From: Hymenopellis radicata
Lineage: Eukaryota; Basidiomycota; Agaricomycetes; Agaricales; Physalacriaceae
Reading direction: 5' to 3'
DNA: 64,000 nucleotides
Assembly (NCBI GenBank): GCA_015501595.1
Contig: JADNRX010000105.1
Span: 1-64,000 of the forward strand
Shown here: positions 33,911 through 43,113 of the stretch, piece by piece
How positions within the stretch are numbered: the stretch's first letter is position 1
Layout of the letters: the number at the start of each line of letters is the position of its first letter
Made by a program: the position numbers and the translations under genes
Notes under the pieces: generated by a model
What the model was told of the DNA's origin: nothing
Databases searched by the model: none
What the model saw: only the letters and a program-made list of their open reading frames with translations

Positions 33911-34328
33911 TAGGGTAGTGGAAACAACCTAGGTTACAGTACCAAGAGGTTGTTTCCCAGTAAATTACCAGTTATTTACCGGTTTGTAACCTAAGGCTGT
34001 TGGAGGTAGGTTATTTACCTGCACGTGACATATCCACGTGACGTGTGGCGCACGGAAAAAGGTAGTATGCACTATATTCAGAGGCAAGCAAAGTTACTAT
34101 TGCCATTAAAATCTATCTGACTCTGATGGGACTGAGGAACTGTGACATCTGGAGCGGAAAGACTGAAAACACTTCACGGCTGCTGCATGGCACTGCCCCG
34201 CGGAGACGTCACGTGAAAATATCACGTGCAGGTAAATAACTGTTCTTAACCAGTAAATAACTTGGACCTCTGGGAGGGTAGGTAAATAACGGTTATTTAC
34301 CACCCCCGAGGTTATTTCCACGACCCTA
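33911..34328. mobile_element. hAT-like MITE, copy 2, with 8-bp target duplication
   Basis: A 418-bp element 44 bp after the first one. The left end TAGGGTAGTGGAAACAACC and the inverted right end TAGGGTCGTGGAAATAACC differ at two of 19 positions. The exact 8-bp repeat CAGGAAGA flanks it at 33903-33910 and 34329-34336. The subterminal regions are full of GTAAATAAC/GTTATTTAC units, at least six copies in both orientations. CACGTG palindromes and the word GTGGCGCAC also occur in copy 1. The ends fit the same consensus as copy 1, but the repeat units differ, so these are two subfamilies that probably used related transposases. It has no coding capacity. Confidence 0.85.
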
Positions 34329-34391
34329 CAGGAAGAGTTATAAATCTTAAATTTTAAAAATGAAAATAGCGCCACGGCACGAGAGTAAAAT

Positions 34392-34494
34392 TGATGAGAG
34401 TGGGATTCGAACCCACGCCCTTTCGGACCAGATTACGTCATGGCCAAGCCATGTGGACCTTAGTCTGGCGCCTTAACCGCTCGGCCATCTCACC
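34392..34494 (-). tRNA. tRNA-Leu(AAG) with intron
   Basis: The minus strand folds as a tRNA. The 5' acceptor strand GGTGAGA pairs with TCTCATC and is followed by discriminator A. The D-arm is GGCCGAGCGGTTAAGGCG, the anticodon stem CCAGA/TCTGG, a long variable arm follows, and the T-arm is GTGGGTTCGAATCCCAC. The loop begins CTAAG, giving anticodon AAG. An intron of about 24 nt follows the base 3' to the anticodon, where nuclear tRNA introns belong. The long variable arm supports leucine. The coordinates include the discriminator base, and no CCA is encoded. The right target repeat of the second MITE ends 55 bp away. Confidence 0.92.
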
Positions 34495-34700
34495 ATGCTA
34501 GAAGAGCTTTTAAGGTACTAAGTAAGTAGCCACCCTTTCAGGTTGGCCCAGCTCGAGACGTGCTTCACTTGGTCTCATTTATAGATCATGCTGCGTGTCA
34601 GATCTTTACCACTGCCACCCTGCGGGTTCTGCGGGTTTGCTGCGGTTGTAACAAGTACTTAAACAGCTCGACTCCCACATCCATCACCCAATTATCTCTC

Positions 34701-35538
34701 ATGCTCATAGTACCCGATACCGAAGTGAAGGCTACGTCCAAAGCTGACGAAGATGCCCACTTTGCAGAACCTCCACCAGTATGCATTTCCACAGCACGTC
34801 CGACGTTGTACTGATTGCGGCTATCTAGCCTGAAGGTCCTCCCTCATATGAAGATGCTGCCAGCACAAGCGTTCATCGCGTGCAAGTCCCGCACATCTAA
34901 TACCCACCAACTTTGTCCACGTCCATCGCAGCAACTCGTCCATCAAGGAGACGTGTGCCATCAAGAGTGCCCTCGAGATCCCGCAGGCACTGCTCCCGCC
35001 GCTCGAAACAGGCGAGACGGCGCGCAAGAACGTCTCGATAATCTCCAAAAATGGCAGCGTGAACGGGACGATTTATCTCATGGAGGGTGGACCCCGCGCA
35101 GACCTCTTGTTGAGATCCCATAACGGTTCTGCGGAGGCACATGTGGTATGTCGTTCAATAGTACCAGCTTCGTGTACGTGCTCAATCCACCATCAAGTAC
35201 CGTACGTCGCGATCGGAGCCCTCGTTCCGTCTTGACGTGTCATCGCACAACGGAGGCGTGCGCGTATACATACCGCGCGATTTCCAAGGCCCATCGCCAT
35301 CACGCACGGCAATGGAGGGGTAAAACTCTCGGATCAAGTAGCAGCAGCGACATCGGCCTTTACTGATGTCAATAAAGTGACGCGGTGCTTCATCGGAGAC
35401 CTGACATTGTGGAAAGAGGGCAGCTGGGACGGAGACGAGCTCATAGCGGAATCGAGGAACGGCGGAATCAGAGTGTACTTCAACGACGAGCCTCCGCCGC
35501 CGACCACAATGTCCTTCTTCTCCAAACTCTTTTCTTAA
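34701..35538 (+). CDS. DUF7330-like protein, two apparent frameshifts
   Basis: This is an agaricomycete protein type of unknown function. The start MLIVPDTEVKATSK leads, after one intron, to PEGPPSYEDAAS, a PPxY-like motif common in these proteins. Then come PTNFVHVHRSNSSIKETC, ARKNVSIISKNGSVNGTIY and LLLRSHNGSAEAHV. After a second intron follow FRLDVSSHNGGVRVYIPR, IAITHGNGGVKL and a C-terminal ESRNGGIRVYFND, ending FFSKLFS. The repeated S.NG.V pattern indicates a beta-strand repeat fold like adhesin-type DUF4097 domains. Two one-base breaks occur. One is near 34898, between VPHI and PTNFV, and one is at the CCC run 35290-35292, between DFQGP and IAITHG. Flanking conservation suggests sequence errors. 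Confidence 0.65.
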
Positions 35539-35602
35539 TAGGCGTCTCGGTCTGCATCGTGTACTTGTATATGCATAGTTGTATCTGTTAATTGTATTAG
35601 CT

Positions 35603-36280
35603 TCATAGTTTGCTCCGGATACGATTGAGCAGCAAAGCAGCATCGTCATAGTCCAACTCTTCGCGCGCCTCGTACTCCATTTGGTGCATCTCGCGATGCG
35701 TCAAGGTAACATGAGGCTCGCGACCTGAGCGTCTTCTTGGCTCCCAAAATCGGGCCGGGATTATGTGGTAGTGCACCTTTACACGCGTGAGAACGTGGAC
35801 GTGGCGCTTAGCAGACGCGTCGACGTACATGAGGAACGGCCTGAGCGTATTCTTGATTGCACACCACGTTTAATCCAGTGTTATCCAGCGCTGTATCGTC
35901 CCAAGTTCACTTCACCGAGAAGAATAAGCGCACTGCACACACATACCCAACGTCAACGCGTTCGCTACTTTCGAAACAGCAGCCCCAACAGCCGCTGCAT
36001 AGTCCTCCGGAAGCTCCGACAGTCTAGAGTAATGCGCTTTGGGTATCACCAGCGCGTGTCCTTCGCGGAGTGGCAGGATATCTGCACCATGTAATCAATT
36101 CAGCGTGTTACGAATTCGGTGCAAATTGACAAGACCTAAGATAGCAATGACCATGTCTGTTTCATAAATCACGGCGGCAGGCGCTTCTCTTTTCAGAATG
36201 CGACAAAAGGCACAGTCCGGGTCGTCGTTCCATGCAGAGGGCTTTCTATCCACATGGGAGTCAATAATGAAGGAAGTCAT
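35603..36280 (-). CDS. HIT-family nucleotide hydrolase/transferase
   Basis: HIT proteins hydrolyse nucleotide phosphoramidates or dinucleotides through a histidine-triad active site. The start at 36280 gives MTSFIIDSHVDRKPSAWND, then the CxxC-containing block DPDCAFCRILKRE common in HINT/aprataxin-type members. DILPLREGHALVIPKAHY and ALDNTGLNVVCNQEYAQA follow, then the triad PHVHYHIIPARF (His-x-His-x-His). The C-terminal helix ends LLLNRIRSKL. Three introns join in frame (junctions near 36138/36087, 35960/35900 and 35835/35780). The length of about 155 residues is typical. The frame is clean. It is convergent with the DUF7330-like gene, with the stops 65 bp apart. Confidence 0.88.
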
Positions 36281-36332
36281 GCTGTGGCTGTGCGGTCACA
36301 GAGATGATTATTGTTGTACGGTACTCGAGCTA

Positions 36333-37462
36333 TTAGTATGTGTAAAGGACCCAGGATATGACCGAGGCTGTAACAGCACCAGCAGCAATGCCAGACAGTA
36401 TTGCCCGGTCCCAAAAGCTCGACGTTTGCAGCGACTCGGACAGCTTCAAAGTTTCCCGCTCTCTCTCTGCCTTGAGGGCAGCCTCTGCAAGGACCGTCAG
36501 AACGCGAACCTGTTCCTGCAAGTCCTGTTTAACATCACTGATCCCGGCCTCCACCAGCTGCCTCGTCTCCAAACTCAGCTCCTCCGTCTTCCGCTCAAAC
36601 GTCTGCGCCAACCGCTTCCGCTTCCACGGCTCCACGAACAGAATCGCCGAGATGAACACGAGCAAGTTGAGCGCAAGCGCGGCGAGCTGGCCGTACGTCG
36701 ACGCGCTGCGGATTTTGTCGGACCACACCTGCTCTTCGTGATAGCGGCCCAAGATGGCCCGCATGAGCTCGCTAAACTCCCGCTCTTGGGCCGCCTCGGA
36801 CTCGTCAACGACGTCCTTGGCGCGGGCCTCCTCCTGCTCGAGCATGTGGTCCTCCCGAACAAGAGCAGTAAACCGGCTGACGTCGTGGTCGCTCCACATC
36901 GACTTGCGCTGCAGCAGGTCGTTGACTTCACGCTGCGAGTTTGACCGCCGCGACACCGCCTCCTCGTATCGATTCTTGGCCGCCCGGGCTGCGAGACGTG
37001 TATCATTGATTCGTTCCTCTGCAAAACACAATATATTCAGCAACGACGTCGAAGCCAACGATACGGATGCGACTTACACGTACCTTGTTCTACCACCTGC
37101 CGTTTCAAAATCTCTATCGCCTCATAGCCAGTAACCTTGTTGAGCTCCGCGCCGAGTCGCGAAAAAGTGATCTTGGTCGTAGTGGTGAAATCATCCGCTT
37201 TAGTCCGTAAATTGATCAACGCGCGGTCAGAGATCTCTGCGAGACGGGATCTGACTTGTTCCATGTCATAGTCTGGAGGAGTTGACGAAGACGGGGTAGG
37301 CTCGGAGGGTGAAGACGATGATTCCGAAGACGTCGACGATGCCTCCTCACGAGGCGGTGTGCTATCAGCAGACGGGGGTCTTGTGGTTCGTCGCAGAGAC
37401 GTAGTGGTAAATGAACGCGACGAAAAAGCCCGCGACGAGCGCGAGGCCGCTCTGCTGAGCAT
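36333..37462 (-). CDS. SHE9: She9/Mdm33, mitochondrial inner membrane shaping protein
   Basis: She9 (Mdm33) is an inner-membrane protein that influences mitochondrial membrane fission and shape. ATG 37462 is used because the longer frame begins with GTG. MLSRAASRSSRAFSSRSF is a clear import presequence, followed by a Ser/Pro-rich linker. A long coiled coil runs from EQVRSRLAEISDRALINL through TGYEAIEILKRQVVEQ, ERINDTRLAARAAKNRYEEA and DLLQRKSMWSDHDVSRF. Then come the first helix AALALNLLVFISAILFVEPW, another coiled stretch, and the C-terminal helix AILSGIAAGAVTASVISWVL. The WSDHDVSRFT and VEPWKRKRLAQTFE blocks are the family signatures. One intron lies near 37025-37083. The frame is clean. 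Confidence 0.88.
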
Positions 37463-37727
37463 GAAGGTCGGTGACAAGTTACTCTCGCGTACTCCCGGCA
37501 CGGCAATTGGGGTGTAATATACCAGTTGTTGATTATTTGACTCAATGGCTACAGAATCTATTCCATCTCTATGATTCTATATGCCAGTGACATTATGTAT
37601 ATCCCGCCGCGTACCCATGTAAGTAATAAGTTGTATGTACAGTAGTACTAGCGGAGGTGAGTGACGTTAAAACAATGCACGAGGGACTGTGGAGGTCATA
37701 AATGAGACAGTAAAAAAATCAAGTCGT

Positions 37728-40067
37728 CTAACTCCAGACATCGAGGAGGAGGCGGGATCGCTCCTTCAACATCTTCACCTCAGCAGCACCTTCAACCTCG
37801 GCAGATCCACCCTTGGCCTCACCAAGGATTTTGGCCAGAGTCTCCTCAACAGCTTTCGCCATGTTCTTGGCATCACCGCAAATGTAGACGTAGCCTTTGC
37901 CGTTAATTATACCCTCCGCAATGTTCGCCCGGTCGTCCCAGATCAAGTCCTGCACGTAGATCTTGCTGCCATCGGACCTGAACTTTTCCCGAGAGAAGGC
38001 GCAGTGGAGGGTGAACTTGCCCTTGAGCTCCTCTCCATACTTTGGCCACTCCTCAGCGTACAAAAAATCCTCGGTCGATTTGCGGCAGCCGTAAAAGAGT
38101 GTGATCTTGCCCCAGTCGTTGAGCGCATCGGGTCCGTTCTTCTCCACAGTTCGGCGAGCGAGAGCGACTCGCTCCTGGACAAAGCCACGGAAGGGAGCAA
38201 CACCCTAAATAGATCCGATATCAGTCAGACTGCGATAATCAAGGAGAAACGGACGTACAGTTCCGGGACCAATCATGATGACGGGACTCTTCGGGTTAGT
38301 GGGAAGACGGAACGTAGACCTGCGTACGTGAACCGGTGACTTGTAGACAGTTTCCTGCCTGTAAGCTCCACGAGGTCCTTCGATGGCGTAAGCTGGAAGA
38401 ACAGTGTTGGCAACACCGGAAATAGTAACGAGAGGCGCGGTCTCTCCGTTGGACGCATGCTTGAGGTTCAATAAAAAGTTGGAACCGACACCGTAGACCC
38501 AGCGAGTAGGAACCTTGTCGCTCTCCGACTTGTACTTGAGAACAACGCAAGTAACATGGATAGAGTTGGGGAAGAGCTTGGGGCTGGAGGAAATGGAGTA
38601 GTACCGGGGCTGCAAGCGAGGAATGGAAGAGACGATGATGTCGAAGGGGATCTTCCAGACGGTGGTATTGTCCTTGTTGGGGATGCCAGTGATATCGTTA
38701 CCAGCCGCGGTCTGGAGGATCTCTCCGACCTTCAAGCAACCGTTCGCAACAACGTTGTGGTAGGTGTCCTTGTTGGTGTTGACCTCGCGCATGAACGCCT
38801 CGGCCTCGGGAGTGGGTGCGAACTTGGCGAATGTACCAAGGATCTGACGGCCGGCGAGAGCGCTGATATCAATGTAGTGGCGGAGGACAGTGGCATACGT
38901 GGTAGGCACGGGAAGGGGACCTTGGCGAGAGCGGGGTCGAGCGACTCGATGCCAATAACAGTGTCCTTCTTGTCGTAGAGACCGAGAGCGCAAAGGAGAC
39001 GGTCAACCTCGAGCTCGGCGTTGGTGGGCCAGACACCAATGTGATCACCGTGTTGGTAGGTCATACCAGAGCCTTCGATGTTGAGCTCGACGTGCACGCA
39101 GTTCCGGTCACCGACGTCTTGGAATAGTTCGCGAGAAACAGAAACGGGGGCGGCGAAGGGGTTCTTCGCATCATGGATACCCTTGGTCTTTGTAAGAGCG
39201 CGAGCGGAAAGTTCACCTGCGGCGGAAATGAGTAAAACGGGGAGAGGAAAAATAGAACAGGACAGCTTACCGAGGTAAACCTTCTCCTGCGGATGCGATG
39301 CAAGTTCAGAGACGGCAAAGTCTGCGCTGTCACCGCCTTGGCCCTCCTCGACGTTGAGGGCCTTGGCGAACGCATCCCACATGCCATCTTTCCACTCAAG
39401 GTAGTCCTCTTCCATGCTCTTGTCGTCATCACCCTCGCCACGCTCGCCGATACGCTCAGCACCCATCTCCGAGAGGTACTGGTCGAACTGACGCGCGACC
39501 AAGTTGTAGTGCTCGTAGGTGCGGTTACCGAGACCGAAAATAACGTATTTGAGACCCTCGAGTCTGTGAGCACCCTTGGTAAAGTCGAATGAAGTGTCGC
39601 TAAAGTTCTGGAGGAGAGTAACGGCGTTGTCGGTCGGTTCACCCTCACCGTACGAGGCCATGACGAAGATCGCGGCGGTGCCCTCTGGCAGAGAGTCGAG
39701 ATTCTCAAAGTCATACTCTTCCGGGTCGCAGACGAGCGAAGTGAGCCCGAACTTGGCCTTTGCCTCCTTAGCGATGCGAATGGCGTATTCCTCGGCCGTG
39801 CCAGTTTGCGAACCATAGAAGATGACAAGGCGTTTGTTCTGGACTCACGGTCAGCAGTGGTGCTAGACTAAAATGATGGGAAATACTCACCCCTGCCTTC
39901 ATTTTCTGGACAAAGTCGCGAGGGTTGGCACTGCCGTTTTCTCTAGCGGGTGTTGCTGCCACCTTGGGCTGGGTAGCAGCAAAGACCTGGTCACGGAATA
40001 GGTAGGCCGCGGCAAGGACGACACCGAGGATGATGATAAAGACATCGCCAGAGGATGTCGAAGACAT
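37728..40067 (-). CDS. NCP1: NADPH-cytochrome P450 reductase, one apparent frameshift
   Basis: This ER diflavin enzyme passes electrons from NADPH through FAD and FMN to P450s, squalene epoxidase and others. ATG 40067 gives MSSTSSGDVFIIILGVVL, the membrane anchor, and an in-frame ATG at 40133 is also possible. Motifs are FMN YGSQTGTAEEYA, MASYGEGEPTDNA and IFGLGNRTYEHYN. The FAD-domain linker has GDHIGVWPTN, FAD RYYSISSSP, NADPH IMIGPGTGVAPFRGF and a CGDAKNMAK block, and the protein ends LLLDVWS. The frame changes by one base at the CCC run near 38910-38912, between AKVPFP and VPTTYATVLRHYIDIS. Everything else matches the family, and one lost C restores a normal protein of about 730 residues. 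A dead single-copy reductase is unlikely, so this is the best evidence for a base-loss artefact. Confidence 0.93.
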
Positions 40068-41487
40068 GGTGGCCGACAAGAAGAAGGGGACTGCAGAGAT
40101 GGTGGTAGAGTTAGCCTCTGAAAGGGAATCCATGGCGGGCGGAATAGTTTGGGTCTGCTCACCTGGGTCGATATATACCTGACGGTGCTGCCGATTTCAC
40201 TTGCGAAATGCAGCGGTGATGGAAGCGGAAGGCAAAGAGAGCGTGGGGACGTGGCTCCGGTTACCAAATGGCGTATCACTTGCTCTGGGCCCGTTCATAG
40301 CGTCCGGTTCCACTTTCGGATTCTCCTCCGTTTACCCCTCACGTCTTACTATGCACGGGACTCCCGCCCGCGTCGTCTGCTTGACAAAAATTACTGTCTG
40401 TCTTGTATTGCTCAAAAAAACTCTCCTGTTCCTGTCTCATTTCACAAAAAAAAAATGCATTCAACGCAGCCTCGTATGATATGCATTATGTACGGTACTC
40501 TGATCCTATCACATCCGGAGCCTTCGGCTCTGGCAAAGCTAGTACCTTCTCAGTTCGATGGCTTGATTGATAGTCCGTTTGCCTTACACGTTTTGTTCTA
40601 TGTTCATAACACGCCTGAACACGTAGTCGTCCGGTGTAATCGCGTCTGGGAATCGCCTTTCTCATGCATAGCTTCAGGGGAGCTGAGGCGCTTCCGTCGC
40701 CCAAGGTCAACCGCCCGTACACCAAACGGCGGCAATCACATGAAGCGCCTCTAACCAGAGTCGCCTGAGCATCTCGATGTTAAGCTCACTCCAACGCGCA
40801 ACTTTACCCCGATTAAGCTGAATTTGAAGCTTTCCAGGCATTCGCGATATATAGTCAGATTCGGTCTAGACAACTGCAATTATGCAGAGAGGTCTTGAAA
40901 AGGCGTTTCAAAGCAAGCGATTCGTCGACGTCGGTGCGACGCGACCCGAGTATATCTGATGGTAAATCCTGCTCCATCTGAAAGATCGACGACGGCAATC
41001 GATTCAACATCTGAAATGAAGGTCAGGCTTTGCTCTATACTTGACATAGTATACGGACTTACTCGTTACGTTCATAAGACAGGACTCGTAGGCTATCCTG
41101 TCGTGTCCAAATCTTCCAGTAGATGTTTCTCTCACTCGTTTCGCGTTGCTGTGTCTAGCCTTCGATCTAGTCCTCGAGCAATTCAATGGATCGCCCGAAA
41201 CCGAAGGAAAGCGCAGATTAAGGCAATATGGTGCCATCGCCGAACTGCACAAACACATACTGATGACACTTCGGGTGCGCGAACACAGCGGGCCCATATA
41301 TTCGTCTTCCCCACAAAGAACAACAAAGTGCCTGATGTTTGCCCCGCAATCTCCTATTCGCCAAACAGAATATACACGGGTTCTCCGGGGCTCACACGCT
41401 ACGAAAATACCAAGTCAGATGGCTGCTTCACAGAGACTTTGAGTAACACTGCTGACCCACTCACGAAGTGGTATTCCGACAGTACGA
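40068..41487. other. Intergenic, no gene supported
   Basis: 1.4 kb lie between the P450 reductase start and the SET protein stop. The first 200 bp hold the reductase promoter. Near 40447 there is a run of nine A. Open frames on the plus strand (up to 201 codons at 40149-40754) have no family features or exon chain, and I consider them chance. Confidence 0.4.
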
Positions 41488-42757
41488 TCACGACGCATTA
41501 GGACCACCCACGTCTAATCGCGTTCTGGTACCCCATGCGCCAGCTTCTTCCGGGCGCATCATGAGTTGCTGCATTTGCTCGACGCGGACATCATCTTCTC
41601 CGAGCTCGTAAGCAAACCATTTCATGGCCTCCCCCGCCCATGCCCGCACCGCAGATCCGCTGCAAGTATGATTACCACCAATTTATGATTTACGGACAGA
41701 AGGTGGCTTACTCGGAGTGCGCAGATGCAACTTGAGCAGCGTCTGCAGCGAGCTGTCCCCTTTCGCTCCAGTATCCCTCTTGATTACCCAAGGCCCAGAT
41801 CTGGCGCACAATTTGGATAGCCTCGCTTCCGCTAATGCTATTCGTGCCCCAAGTAGATAAACGGTTGTACACGCCCGACATCTCTATAAGACGTCTGTCG
41901 GATTCCACGGACTGGGCGTCCGGCAGTGAACACACAGCACACATGCACTCAAAGTCATAGCTGGCTGATAGGTAATCTCTGCGACGTGTTAATACACGTA
42001 TTTAAGAAAGATCTGAAGCTCACCTTCGCTCACTCCGCGGTCTTTTAGTATCGGTATAGACGGTAAGTATTTCCTGAGGGGAAGTCAGCTTCGTCGGTCG
42101 ATTGGGCTGAAAAGAACCTCCACCTGTCCCCTGGCGATATCTTTCAGAGCATGGACAACAATCTCCCTCTCTGCAGTCCGCCATGAATAAACAGCGTTGA
42201 AAGCGCTCGAACAGCCATGATTCAGTCGCGCCATACGCGGAAATAGCCCAATGCCGTCGCCAGCAGCTACCGCGTTCGTCTGAATAATCGCCAATCCTAC
42301 TTCGGTGGGATGCTCTTCTGGGACAAGATGGGAGGGGAACTTGACGTAGGATAGGTTATACAGTGCCGCTCGACCAACATCGTCCAGCGCTTGAATCTTC
42401 TGGGCTATAAACACCCTGGGGTCCCCGTCCAAGACACGCGGAATGATGAACAAGGGCTTCTCTCTTATGAGCAGCTCGCCTTGCTAGAACGCCGGGTGTG
42501 AGAACACAAAGAACAGACATTGTGGACGCGCTTGCCTTAATGTCGCGAAGAGCAATGACGCCTTTGCCTCTCCCAGGCAAATCCACAACTTCGAACGCGT
42601 CGCCATTGATCTTTGGGTCTGGAGTAGTAGTGTGTTCCGTTGGGTAGAACAAAAAGGAGAAGGCCACTGCAAAAAGTAAAGCCAAAAATGACAAACGCCA
42701 GCTGTTTAACAGAATGCTTGGTTTCGCTTGAGCGCCTTGTGCAAGTGGGGATGGCAT
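41488..42757 (-). CDS. SMYD-like SET domain protein with N-terminal membrane helix
   Basis: SET proteins of this type methylate lysines. The N-terminus MPSPLAQGAQAKPS is followed by a helix SWRLSFLALLFAVAFSFLFY, unusual for a nuclear enzyme and suggesting ER or another membrane location. The SET domain starts FEVVDLPGRGKGVIALRDIK, then GELLIREKPLFIIPR. An insert follows, then LFPRMARLNHGCSSAFNAVY (the SET-N motif, N-H-x-C), IVVHALKDIARGQEILTVY (the catalytic Tyr block) and the post-SET CMCAVC. A C-terminal helical region with IVRQIWALGNQEGYWSE ends in LDVGGPNAS. The central MYND zinc finger of true SMYD proteins is absent, as in many fungal members. Four introns join in frame. The substrate is unknown. 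Confidence 0.82.
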
Positions 42758-43113
42758 CGCGTCAAGTCCAAATTACGGAAAGAGACTTGGCCGTAATGAT
42801 ACCTCTAGAGAAGCTCCGAAAGAAAAAAGGAAACACGCCAGTGAGGAAAGAAAGAGAAAGTGATAGTGATGGTGGTGGGAAGAGAGAAATGACCGAGATG
42901 ACCGCTGCATCGGCGCTCATCAACTTTTGGATGATGAAATTGGATCCACAAAATGTATGTATTAAATGTCGTTAAACAGTCATCTAAGGGTAAGGCTACG
43001 TGTAAGCTAAGCATGAGAGGTCGTGCAAGTCGTAACGGGTCGTTAACTTAAGTTAAAGTAATAACAGCTATAATGGTCCTCGTAAAGAGTCCGTAGTCCA
43101 TGCGCGATGCGAC

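Noticed and set aside
33524..34328. CRISPR-like repeat array suggested by repeated GTAAATAAC units
   Set aside because: The units are short, occur in both orientations and are irregularly spaced. The host is a eukaryote, and they are subterminal repeats of MITEs.
36198..36944. Plus-strand ORF of 248 codons opposite She9
   Set aside because: It is a Leu/Arg-rich shadow of the She9 coiled coil, with no independent support.
40149..40754. Plus-strand ORF of 201 codons upstream of the P450 reductase
   Set aside because: It overlaps the reductase promoter, includes poly-A-derived Lys codons, and shows no domain, conserved pattern or exon chain.
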